Shown here one piece after another: positions 41,470 through 50,549 of a stretch of 64,000 nucleotides of DNA. The notes below the pieces were generated by a model. That model did not search any database. It saw nothing but the letters and a program-made list of their open reading frames with translations, and had not been told where the DNA came from. How positions within the stretch are numbered: position 1 is the stretch's first letter; every line of letters starts with the position of its first letter. The stretch lies in NCBI GenBank assembly GCA_032191485.1, contig JAVDOI010000003.1:26875836-26939835 (forward strand). Direction: 5' to 3'. This stretch comes from Leptoclinus maculatus (lineage: Eukaryota; Chordata; Actinopteri; Perciformes; Stichaeidae). Both the position numbers and the translations under genes were made by a program.

Positions 41470-44400
41470 GTAAATCTCTGCAAAAGCCTCTCAAGGGAGC
41501 TTCAGACGCACTAAAACGCACTAACCGGCGACCTACTGACACACATACTCACAGACACATCTACACACACATGCGCATATTGTATATAAACCTTTAAACT
41601 ATTGATATTGATCAATCCAAATGACTTCACCTGAGCACAAACTGAAAGTGTTACATAGTTACAGTAATTGACACATGTATAAAAATGTGGCTCCAAACTT
41701 TGACTTGAGTCTTGACACACTGGTGTACAAGGAGGCATTGAACCAACAACCCTCTCTGTTCTGTGCTACTGCAGGGGACAATAAGAAAGGCGTCCTGGAC
41801 TCCAGCCCCTTCCTGTCCGAGGCCAACGCCGAACGCATCGTCAGAACCCTGTGTAAAGTCAGAGGAGCGGCGTTGAAGCTGGGACAGATGCTCAGCATTC
41901 AAGGTGAGCGACAGTTATTTTACGACTGGCGGCTTGACGCACAGATGTCGTGGAGTTTCGGGTGGAGCTGATCGTTTTTTCCTATTCGCTCTGTCAAGAG
42001 TTGTGACATTGACCTGTTGCTGCACGCAGGCAACAAAACATGCAGGTGGCAGCGGCTGAGAATAAGTTGTAATGTAATTTGATGCTGGTTTGTTATTCGC
42101 ACACGTAAGCCAAAGTTCAAGGGCAGAAAGCCAGCGTCAGTAAACATGGTGGCGGAGAGCTGGTGCGGCCGGATCAGGTAACGGGACCAAACTACACATC
42201 GTTAAATTGATTTATCGCGGTTTTCCTCACTGCCTGATTTTGGCTGGCGGCCTTTTTTTTCTTTTGCCAGTGGAGGTCAGTGTAGTAAATTTAAAAAGCC
42301 ACAAAAGACAGTAGGAGGAGAGAAAAGGACGCTGGCTGCCCAGTGTTTGCTGAACAGTTTCCCAGCACAGTGGGTTGACCTTGTGAGCGGGCATAGCTTT
42401 ACTCCATCTCTAAGGTGGTTACAAGTTCAGTCTTCAAACTAAAATGATTGATTGGAAAATGGACAGAAATGTCAAAGCCTTCTTCTACAGAGAGGTTGAA
42501 AAAAAGACTTCAAAGTCTTTACAGTCAACTTTGACCACTAAAACATGACTGGAGTCAGTAAATCTGGAGGAAAAAACCGTCCCCGACACCAACTGATATT
42601 TATCTGTCAGAGCAGGAATGCAGATGATTGTGCTTCCAGCCATTGTACCCTTTACCTCCGATCCAAAATAAGGTCCACCTTGAGAGGTCAGAAGCTATTT
42701 TAAAAGTGATAATAACGTTTGTAATACTGATTACTCATATCAGCAGCAATGTCAGCCAAATTATTCGTTCTAGTTGACAAGCAGCATGACCTTTTTCTTT
42801 ATTGTGATTGAGTTTAAACCTGGGATCTCAGGGATTCCTCTTGGCTCAGAACGATTCTTCGGCTTACAATGAAGTTGTAGGTGGGAAAATGCACAGACCG
42901 TCAGTATTGTTTTATTAAAGCTATGAACCCATATTCACGGGGTGCCTTATTGTCATGTATGGCAGCTTTCCGGGCATCTCAAAGCAACGACCACACCTGG
43001 AGTATAAATGCTGCCGTCGTGTGGTCGTAGTTGACGGCAGCGTTGCAGGCTTTAAGGAAACTAAATTTGTTGTCAGTTCAGCCGGCCTTCGCCTCGGGAC
43101 CAGCATGTCTGTCCAGTTGAGACGAACTCCGTTGTGTTTGTGTATTTCAGATGACGCATTCATCAACCCTCAACTCGCCAAGATCTTCGAGCGCGTAAGA
43201 CAGAGTGCTGACTTCATGCCAATCAAGCAAATGACAGTAAGTGTCTTCTTCTTCTTCTTCTTCTTCTTCTTCTATTTCACTTAATTATAATTGGATGGAT
43301 TGGAATCGGCTGTCACACATTGTAACCGATGATGTAATAAGTATAGCCATATAAATTCTACCTTTAGCACCTTTCCCACAGCCTCTAGAAGGCGGGTCTG
43401 TTGTTATTCAGCTTCACTGTTTGGTATGAAAGCTACAACGTCTGTGTGTTGACGGCCGGCACAGCGGAACCGGTGTGACGCTTAAATGACGTGTTATTTA
43501 TTGCCCAACTGCTGGGAGATTTAAAAAAAAAAAAAATGAAACTGTGGATCTTCTTCACAGCAGTATTGCAGAATCTCTATGTGAAATTCTAAATATTGCG
43601 TCCGCCTGCAGAACGCGCTGAACAGCGACTTGGGTCCTAACTGGAGAGACAAGCTGGAATCGTTCGAGGAGCGTCCGTTTGCAGCAGCGTCCATCGGCCA
43701 AGTTCACCTGGCGAGGATGAAGGACGGCAGAGAGGTGGCCATGAAAATACAGGTACACTGTGAACTGGAGAGTTTATCTCGCACAGAATCTGATCTCCGG
43801 TCTGTTTACAGACCAGACCTGAGTCAGTGAGAAAGAGCCAAAACTAGAAACATCTCAGATTGTTATTTTATGCATTTGCAGTATTTACAGATTAACCTTT
43901 TAGAATTCATGAAGGATTCAACAGTAAAATTACAAAATAATTATTTTAATCTCATGATAGAGAATAATTTCAATCCCTGTAAAAACTGTAGTTACATTAT
44001 ACTAAATTAAATGCATTAACAGTATTTCAAAGTGAGATTCTGAACATAAAGACCACATAAAAGATGGCGTTCCCTCATCTTTCCTCTTTGTCCCCAGTAC
44101 CCCGGTGTGGCTCAGAGTATCAACAGTGACGTCAACAACCTGATGACGGTGCTGAGAATCAGCAATGCCCTGCCTGAAGGTACACATTCCAAAGAAACTC
44201 TCCGTCATGCCAACACAAGCATGCTCCCCTTCTCTGTCGCGCACAAGCGACACAAACATGCACAACTTTCTCCCTCTGTTATCGTGTGCACTGTATCCCA
44301 CTGTGTGTGTGTGTGTGTGTGTGTGTCTCTGTAGGTCTGTTTCCGGAGCACCTGATAGACGTGATGAGAAAAGAGCTCGCGCTGGAGTGCGACTATATCC

Positions 44401-44781
44401 GAGAGGCCCAGTGTGCAAAGAAATTCAAGTGAGTCTTATGTCGGATGTGTTTCAGTGTGATCGACAGAGCCCCCACAACACTTTCCTCTCCGTTGTATTG
44501 ATCTTAAAAATTGATAAAGGCCAGTTTGTAGCTTGTTTTTGTTGTTGTGCCAGAAATAAATGCATTACAAAACCCTTAAACGTATGGTCAACTGTATCCT
44601 TGTTAGAACTCTGGCTTGTTTACACTCTAGCACCGTTGCTGCAGTGACTGCAATGTTCTGTCTCTCTCTCATGGAGCGCACAGCAGTAGAAAGACTCATG
44701 TTACACATCTCTCTGGTTCAAGGTTATCAGAACCACTGAAACTGCCAGCCAGCTATATATATATGATATAGATATGATATA

Positions 44782-44818
<37 letters not shown>

Positions 44819-46412
44819 ATATATGGACTACATGCCTACTTAACCTGGATTTATGTCTTTGTATCTAATCCCCGTTCTGACCCAGGGAGCTATTGACGGA
44901 CCATCCCTTCTTCTATGTACCAGAGGTGATAGATGAGCTGTCCGGGAGCCATGTCCTGACCACAGAGCTTGTCCCCGGGTTTCCCCTCGAACAGGCCGCG
45001 GGCCTCACACAGGACCTGAAGAACGAGGTACAGCCGACGAACCAGCCGATAGATGCTCAGCTGACTGCATTTGAGCGCGTTCGTTAAAGTGTTCAGAGGG
45101 GTGGATGTGTGTGTTTGTGGGAGACGGGATTCTTTCTGATCAATGAGTGCATAGATCGAATGGGTCTCTGTCCTTTCCCCTCCTTTCATTTCCTTTCCAC
45201 AAGTCCCCGCTGTCCTCGCCCCATAACATTCACTCTCTTTCATAGTTGACCTCAGTGCAGTGAACTTCTTCCACGTGTTTGTTTTTTTCAGATCTGTCAC
45301 AACATCTTGCTGCTGTGCCTCAGAGAGCTGTTTGAGTTCAGGTTCATGCAGACTGACCCAAACTGGTCCAACTTCTTCTACGATCCGCAGACGCACAGGG
45401 TGAGTCTTGTCTGTGGGCTGAACGCTGCTGTTACTTGGCAGTGAGATTCAGGAGTAATGAAAGTCGATCATTGGATTGTCTCTCTAGGTGGCGCTGTTGG
45501 ACTTTGGAGCCACGAGAGGATTCGATCAGAGTTTCACAGATGAATACATAGAGGTAAGTCAGTCAGCCAACAGTCATTTATACACAGGATCATATTTCTT
45601 GATCAACACAAAGCTTCAGTTACTTTAACTCACCCGCTGTTTACACACTTGTCGCACCCCTACTTGCTTTTGATTTTTTGTTTTGAACGTCAAGTGGAAA
45701 CAAAGCTGACATTTGTACTGTGGTTTAACTTGCAGTGCCAAGTCGGTACTGAAAATACCTCGGTTAAACAGATTGTGTTGCCATTGCGTGAGCTGTTAAA
45801 ACATGTCTCAGAGATGCAGAGAAAGAAGTGATGGTGGTAACAGTCTTAATCCTGTTTGTAGGTAATCCGTTCAGCCGCTGAGGGCGACAGAGAGGGAGTT
45901 CTGAAGAGATCCATCGATATGAAGTTCCTGACCGGATACGAGTCCAAGGTAAATATATCTCTTGATCTGTGTACTCGACATGTAAAGTAAAAAGTGCAAA
46001 TGTGTCGGAACCAATTTGTTCATGCAGCAAATGTAAAAGTGACCCATTTAACTGTGCAGGATGGTCATTGGCTGAGACTAAATCTGCGGCGTGTTTTTCC
46101 CCTCCCTGTGTCCAGGCGATGATGAGCGCCCACGTGGACGCAGTGATGATCCTCGGCGAGGCCTTTGCCTCCACAGACAACTTCCAATTTGGCTCCCAGT
46201 CCACCACGGAGAGGATCCACAACCTCATCCCCGTGATGCTCAAACACCGGCTCACCCCGCCTCCCGAGGAGACGTACTCGCTCCACCGCAAGATGGGCGG
46301 CTCGTTCCTCATCTGCGCCCGGCTGGACGCACAGCTGCAGTGTAAGGACATGTTCCACACGGCGTATAAGAAGTACTGGGAGGGCCGCACGCCGCCTTCT
46401 CAGTCAGCCTGA
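36288..46412 (+). CDS. coq8a: Mitochondrial atypical kinase COQ8A / ADCK3 (whole gene, 16 coding exons)
   Basis: UbiB-family atypical kinase/ATPase of the mitochondrial inner membrane, needed to stabilise the complex that makes coenzyme Q; loss in people causes CoQ10 deficiency with ataxia. Coding exons: 36288-36381, 37435-37517, 37642-37892, 37987-38149, 38232-38298, 40883-40957, 41775-41903, 43151-43236, 43612-43752, 44098-44179, 44335-44428, 44886-45027, 45292-45399, 45488-45553, 45862-45948 and 46116-46412. They sum to 1965 bp, 654 residues (human about 647), every junction in phase. Landmarks: N-terminal targeting-like region; LTAEDIEKARQ; glycine-rich membrane segment GGLAVGLGIGALAEVAKK (219-236); UbiB signature KxGQ at 279-282; Ala-rich nucleotide loop AAASIGQV at 340-347 replacing a Gly-rich loop; VAMK with Lys361; QTDPNWSNF with Asp491/Asn496; DFG at 510-512. 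All catalytic residues are intact. Teleosts have two copies (coq8aa, coq8ab); I cannot tell which. Start ATG has a good context (A at -3, G at +4). Confidence 0.97.
37435..37517 (+). CDS. coq8a: coq8a exon 3
   Basis: Encodes LSGVGAAVQSVQSAAEQ through MTMQ, part of the N-terminal mitochondrial region. Acceptor taacccag, donor ATGCAG followed by gtgtgt. Confidence 0.92.
37642..37892 (+). CDS. coq8a: coq8a exon 4
   Basis: 83 codons plus two bases of poorly conserved, acidic, Gly/Ser-rich sequence; the most variable part of the family. Acceptor gtctgtttag, donor GCCAG followed by gtagga. Confidence 0.88.
37987..38149 (+). CDS. coq8a: coq8a exon 5
   Basis: Encodes RHFYNHSLNRHLW and the conserved GGLTAEDIEKARQGKK to HKQM. 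Acceptor gtgtggcag, donor CAGATG followed by gtaagt. Confidence 0.94.
38232..38298 (+). CDS. coq8a: coq8a exon 6
   Basis: Encodes LSERARERKVPVTRLSRLAN to FG. Acceptor cttcttcag, donor TTGGAG followed by gtacag. Confidence 0.95.
38299..40882. other. coq8a intron 6, nothing recognised
   Basis: 2.6 kb without a credible exon, RNA gene or delimited element. It contains a G-run (GTGGGTGGGGGG-type) at about 39898-39913. Confidence 0.5.
40883..40957 (+). CDS. coq8a: coq8a exon 7, membrane segment
   Basis: Encodes GLAVGLGIGALAEVAKKT, the glycine-rich single membrane span before the kinase domain. Acceptor tctccaccag, donor GCAG followed by gtaaca. Confidence 0.95.
40958..41774. other. coq8a intron 7 with (TG)n
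   Basis: Interrupted (TG)n at 41409-41469 is the only recognisable feature. Confidence 0.6.
41775..41903 (+). CDS. coq8a: coq8a exon 8, KxGQ motif
   Basis: Encodes SSPFLSEANAERIVRTLCKV and RGAALKLGQMLSIQ, including the UbiB-specific KxGQ (279-282). Acceptor ctactgcag, donor CAAG followed by gtgagc. Confidence 0.97.
41904..43150. other. coq8a intron 8, nothing recognised
   Basis: No exon, RNA gene or delimited repeat seen. An open frame running into exon 9 from upstream is in the wrong frame and is not supported. Confidence 0.5.
43151..43236 (+). CDS. coq8a: coq8a exon 9
   Basis: Encodes DDAFINPQLAKIFERVRQSA to MT. Acceptor tgtatttcag, donor ATGACA followed by gtaagt and then a (TTC)n tract (about 43246-43272). 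Confidence 0.96.
43612..43752 (+). CDS. coq8a: coq8a exon 10, Ala-rich loop and VAMK
   Basis: 47 codons containing AAASIGQV and EVAMKIQ (Lys361, the VAIK-type lysine). Acceptor ccgcctgcag, donor ATACAG followed by gtacac. Confidence 0.97.
44098..44179 (+). CDS. coq8a: coq8a exon 11
   Basis: Encodes YPGVAQSINSDVNNLMTV to LPE. Acceptor gtccccag, donor CTGAAG followed by gtacac. Confidence 0.96.
44302..44326. repeat. (TG)n tract before coq8a exon 12 acceptor
   Basis: About 12 TG units that end 8 bp before the exon; with the short TCTCTGTAG they form the entire 3' splice-site tract. Confidence 0.95.
44335..44428 (+). CDS. coq8a: coq8a exon 12
   Basis: Encodes LFPEHLIDVMRKELALECDY to KF plus two bases; the ELALECDY segment includes the conserved acidic residue that pairs with the kinase lysine. 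Acceptor tctctgtag after a (TG)n tract, donor TTCAA followed by gtgagt. Confidence 0.96.
44755..44825. repeat. (AT)n/(GATATA)n tract
   Basis: AT repeat with GATATA variants, about 60 bp upstream of coq8a exon 13. Confidence 0.9.
44886..45027 (+). CDS. coq8a: coq8a exon 13
   Basis: Encodes ELLTDHPFFYVPEVIDELSG, HVLTTELVPGFPL and on to KNE. Acceptor tgacccag, donor AACGAG followed by gtacag. Confidence 0.96.
45292..45399 (+). CDS. coq8a: coq8a exon 14, catalytic loop
   Basis: 36 codons with LCLRELFEFRFMQTDPNWSN (Asp491, Asn496). Acceptor gtttttttcag, donor CACAGG followed by gtgagt. Confidence 0.97.
45488..45553 (+). CDS. coq8a: coq8a exon 15, DFG motif
   Basis: 22 codons, VALLDFGATRGFDQSFTDEY to IE. 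Acceptor tctctctag, donor GAG followed by gtaagt. Confidence 0.97.
45862..45948 (+). CDS. coq8a: coq8a exon 16
   Basis: 29 codons, VIRSAAEGDREGVLKRSIDM to YESK. Acceptor cctgtttgtag, donor TCCAAG followed by gtaaat. Confidence 0.96.
46116..46412 (+). CDS. coq8a: coq8a exon 17, C-terminus and stop
   Basis: 98 codons plus TGA (46410-46412), with LGEAFAS, STTERIHNLIPVMLKHRL and PPEETYSLHRKMGGSFLIC, all strongly conserved in COQ8A. Acceptor cctgtgtccag. Confidence 0.97.
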   Translation, partial: AMMSAHVDAVMILGEAFASTDNFQFGSQSTTERIHNLIPVMLKHRLTPPPEETYSLHRKMGGSFLICARLDAQLQCKDMFHTAYKKYWEGRTPPSQSA

Positions 46413-48055
46413 GCCCATCCCGAGTGTCAGGCGATCTGGCGATTTTGACGGACAGATCCTGGGGCCAACGGAAAAAGGGCAAGTCAGCGGCGAGGTCGTG
46501 GTGTGATGACGCACAACTGCAAAGCGGAGGCCATGTTACCCGCACTGAACTGGTCAACCAGCAGCAGTTTATCCTTCCCACTTTGGGCACCCCACTAACA
46601 TGAGCTTTTGACAGGCACTTATCCGTAATTACAGCCATTATTTCTTTGTTTGAGAAGGGAACACGGCGTCTGGAGAGCTTTAAGACCAAACTCTATATAT
46701 GGCCCCGAGAGCACAGAGACGACTTGAGGTGGATGGACGGAGAGAGAGAGAGACGAGCAGCCTTGCGTTTAGTAGTTGAGGAGTCAAATGAATGTAAACC
46801 GGTTGGAATTTTATCTCTTCTCTGGTGATTTATGCGTTTTTGCTTTGCTGTGTTTTTGTTGAACTTTTTGGACGTCTGTCCAGTTTGCCAGAAAATTCAT
46901 GGGTGAAAACGTGAAATATTGATTGTATTAAGGAAGAGGACTGAACTCTAAATGTAAAGCCGCAGTCGTATGGTCAGTGGGAGGCACAGTATTGGCCAGG
47001 ACCAACATAACTGGGGAGTTTGATTAGATTGGATACCAATCATGTTGCTTAGTCTAAATGTAGACGGCTAAATAAACGGGACAGTTTTGATGAGAGCTAA
47101 ATTATTTGTCAAGATGTTGCCCAGTTTAGGTTGATTTATTCATTCGTGTGAAATGTGAAAAACTGGAATTTTTCAGCATTTCACACGCCAGAAAGGCTGA
47201 CTTTTAACTTGTGTATTTCCTGTATTCAGTGTATCCATTCAGATTTATGTTTATGACTTTTAGGTGTTTAGGGAGACATTCTGTGGGCAGAAAGTTGATT
47301 CAAACTATCGGTCCGTTTCAAGTGACCATGAACATGACTTTCAGGATCTGTATGTTTAACGAACCTCGGGTTAAAGAGTGATTTTACTAAGTTTGTGTCT
47401 GCGGATAATAAGTCTATATAGAGAATCTGCTGTAGATTTTTATTCTTTATGTCTTCAAACTTAGTCCATATGAGGCAGATTTAACTCGTGAATTCCAGTT
47501 GATTACCAACATGTTGGCATATTCAGATATATTTCAGATTCCGTTTTTTTGTTTTTGTTTAGTTCCAAAGCATTTATCTCTAAAAATATGGAGGTGAAAC
47601 CATAAGAATCCATGTGGCTCACTGTAAGAAAGACAGAGCGCATCAACCTGTGCTTATTCGTGAATGTTAATGAACTGTCGAGATGGAAGAAGCTCGTCGT
47701 GATCAGCTCGTGGGCTCACCTGGCTTCCACAAGTCGGTAATCTCTCCACACCTCGTCGGGTGTGAAATCCTCCGTCAACCTGGCTGATGTGCGGCTGTGA
47801 AAGTTCTCTCTACTCTGCTGTGTGAACACAGTTATTATCACAGTCTCTTGTGTGAAGATGAGAAAATGTGTGTGTGTGTGGGGGGGGGGAGGATAAGACA
47901 AGGTGCCCGTAGTCTCCGGTTGAAGGCTTTTATCTTTAAATATCAACTTTATATTCCATATCAAGAGAAGACGGTTTAACATGTTCTAATCAAACTGAAA
48001 GTTGTGATAAAGACATTGAATGAAAAGAATAAACGTTTGATCTATACATGTCATG
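46413..48055 (+). other. coq8a: coq8a 3' UTR (probable extent)
   Basis: Non-coding. Poly(A) signals AATAAA at 47071-47076 and 48028-48033; the second is followed by a GT-rich stretch (ATGTCATGTGGCTCTGTGTG), a good cleavage context. The end is inferred. Confidence 0.55.
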
Positions 48056-50097
48056 TGGCTCTGTGTGCTCTTTTGTCTGTATGATATTAATACTTTCAAA
48101 CAATTTAAAAGAACTGCCGCCCTTCAAAGAAACATTAACTAGTGAGTCAGTTGAGTTGATAAAACATAGATCTCAGTGTAAAGACAGCCCAGATTGTGTT
48201 CATGTATCCTCTGCTGTAGGTTCAGAGGTTGTAATGTGTGTTTGGAAGAGATAAAAACAGAGAAAATACAGTAGAGAGAGATTATCTTCCTTATTTAGCA
48301 ATGTCTGGGCCAGCAAGGGGGGAACTGGCAGAGAGCCTGGGAAATGAGAACACACACACACACACACACATAAATATTCACATGCACGTAAATATCCAGG
48401 CACATTAATCATACCAGTATTACAGGAAAGCAGGTGGTTAAGAGTGAGTGCATGTAGATCGACGCATTGACACACACACAACCCCTCCCCCGAACCCGTT
48501 TCCTCTCTGAATCACCCTCAGCTACGATGCTTCTTGCATGTTCACACTTTTTCCCCCAAAGACTCTGAACTGTTGTCTTTCAGTGCCACAGTCTGTTGTA
48601 GTTCACCTCAGTGTCCAGCACGCGGCGCTGATGCGTTTCCACGTAACGACTAACCGAATAAAAGCTCCATTAGTTCCTGAAACACTGACATCGGTCCAAT
48701 AAAAGAGCAAAACATAACCAGCCTGAGGCCAGCCAGATAATTATATGAAGCTGGGTGTAAGAGCGTAATCTCTGCTTTATTAAACAATATCCTGTAAGCA
48801 GAGGTGGGAGTGGGAAACGATTGCACAAAGCAGCAGCGGTCATTAGATGCTCGTCGACTACAATATAATATTGATAGCACTGCGTCTAAATAATTGGAGC
48901 CTCATGAGAGGATGATAGAACTATACTTGAGGCAGAATATGCTAATCACAGAATGCTCTCATTTTGTGGTTGCCAAACCTGATAATCTACACGGCATTAA
49001 TTAAGTATATTTTTCTCTGCAAGGATTTCATATTATGGAAGCAGAAGCTTGCCAAGAGATTCATGCAATTGCGTTAGTTCCAGTCAAATACCATCTGCCG
49101 TTTTCCCAGAATACATGTTCTAAAACTGTTTTCTAGAGGACACATTTGACTCCCATGCAGGTCTCTGCAGTCAGAGAATCTGAACCACGAGGTCAGGACC
49201 CCAGATAGTTTTAAAAGCCACTGTGTTGTAAATATATTGTGATTAGAATGGGTTGTAACGAGGCTGGGATGTCGACTGCAGTTTGGGTGGAAACGCTTTT
49301 GAAAAGCAGTGCTGTCGCTGCGTTACATCTCGATGACCTGAATGTGTTGTGACGTTGCAGCTTGCTGAGCTGAGATAGAAACAACTCACCGCTGGGTGTG
49401 TTTACACTATAAGAGAGGCGTGTTAGGGAGGAATGTTGTGCACCTAGTTGTCTGGTCAGAAAGAGCAAGCAGAGAGAAATCCTTATTTGGTGAGAGGGGG
49501 CCACTCAGCAAGTCTGGGCACAATCCTTAAAGGCAAACACTCTCACAACTCTAACTTTAGCAGTTTTCTTCTGTGTGATTTGCATGTTTTTAATCCTCAT
49601 CACCAGCATCCCTGGGCAGATGGTTAATGAGACTATTTCCACAATTGCCATGGAAACTGATTTTATACAGTTTTGATGTGGAGTAACCAAGAAATGCGCT
49701 TCAGAGCCTAGCCAAGCTAAATCTAATAAACTAAAAAAAAAAAAAAAAGGAGCTGCAGGTGTTGTCTACAGCCGCAGGAGGGCAGAGACACCAACGTTGC
49801 CAGGTTGGGCTGGTTTAAAGTTGTGATTGGGCTGGAAACTGTCAATCTGATCTGGCAACACTGGGTGACACAAATGATATGTTATTAATGTTTGCGTTCA
49901 CGGGGCCGGAGCTAAGTGACACACCCGCCATGTCCGTGACCTGAACAGTAGGAGCATGCTGCTCCTAGCTAACATGCTAAATGCTAACATGCCCTGTAGG
50001 AGGATCCTGCGGTGATTTCTGTGTTCAGGAAGAATTTTTACCTTCATTGAGGTGTGTGAGGAATTTGAGACTGGTAATCCCTGATGCAAGGCCGAGT
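48056..50097. other. Intergenic DNA between coq8a and stum
   Basis: Contains a (CA)n at about 48352-48371 and an A-run at about 49732-49748, but no gene or delimited element. Confidence 0.5.
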
Positions 50098-50549
50098 ATA
50101 CTGGGACAGAGGGACCGAGTGGACTGGTTGTACTGGGATAGAGGGACCGATTGGACTGGTTGTAGTGGGATAGAGGGACCGAGTGGACTGGTTGTAGTGG
50201 GATAGAGGGACCGAGTGGACTGGTTGTAGTGGGATAGAGGGACCGAGTGGACTGGTTGTACTGGGATAGAGGGACCGAGTGGACTGGTTGTAGTGGGATA
50301 GAGGGACCGAGTGGATTGGTTGTACTGGGATAGAGGGACCGAGCGGACTGGTTGTAGTGGGATAGAGGGACCGATTGGACTGGTTGTAGTGGGATAGAGG
50401 GACCGAGTGGACTGGTTGTACTGGGATAGAGGGACCGAGTGGACTGGTTGTACTGGGATAGAGGGACCGAGTGAACTGGTTGTAGTGGGATAGAGGGACC
50501 GAGTGGACTGGTTGTAGTGGGATAGAGGGACCGAGTGGACTGGTTGTAT
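50098..50549. repeat. 14-copy minisatellite, 32-bp unit
   Basis: The phrase GGGACCGA recurs exactly every 32 bp at 50111, 50143, 50175 and so on to 50527. The unit consensus begins GGGACCGAGTGGACTGGTTG and ends TAGTGGGATAGA; copies differ mainly at a G/T (GAGTGG or GATTGG) and a G/C (TAGTGG or TACTGG) site. As 32 is not a multiple of three, an artefactual 204-residue frame with a 32-residue period runs across it on the minus strand. Confidence 0.97.

Noticed and set aside
42955..43284. 109-residue frame running through coq8a exon 9
   Set aside because: It uses the exon frame only by continuing back into intron sequence without an acceptor-independent start. The conserved protein begins exactly at the acceptor at 43151.
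45764..46390. 208-residue minus-strand frame opposite coq8a exons 16-17
   Set aside because: Shadow of GC-rich coding sequence on the other strand; no conserved domain.
50098..50549. Regular 32-bp repeat resembling a CRISPR array
   Set aside because: Units are head-to-tail with no spacers, and the host is a vertebrate.
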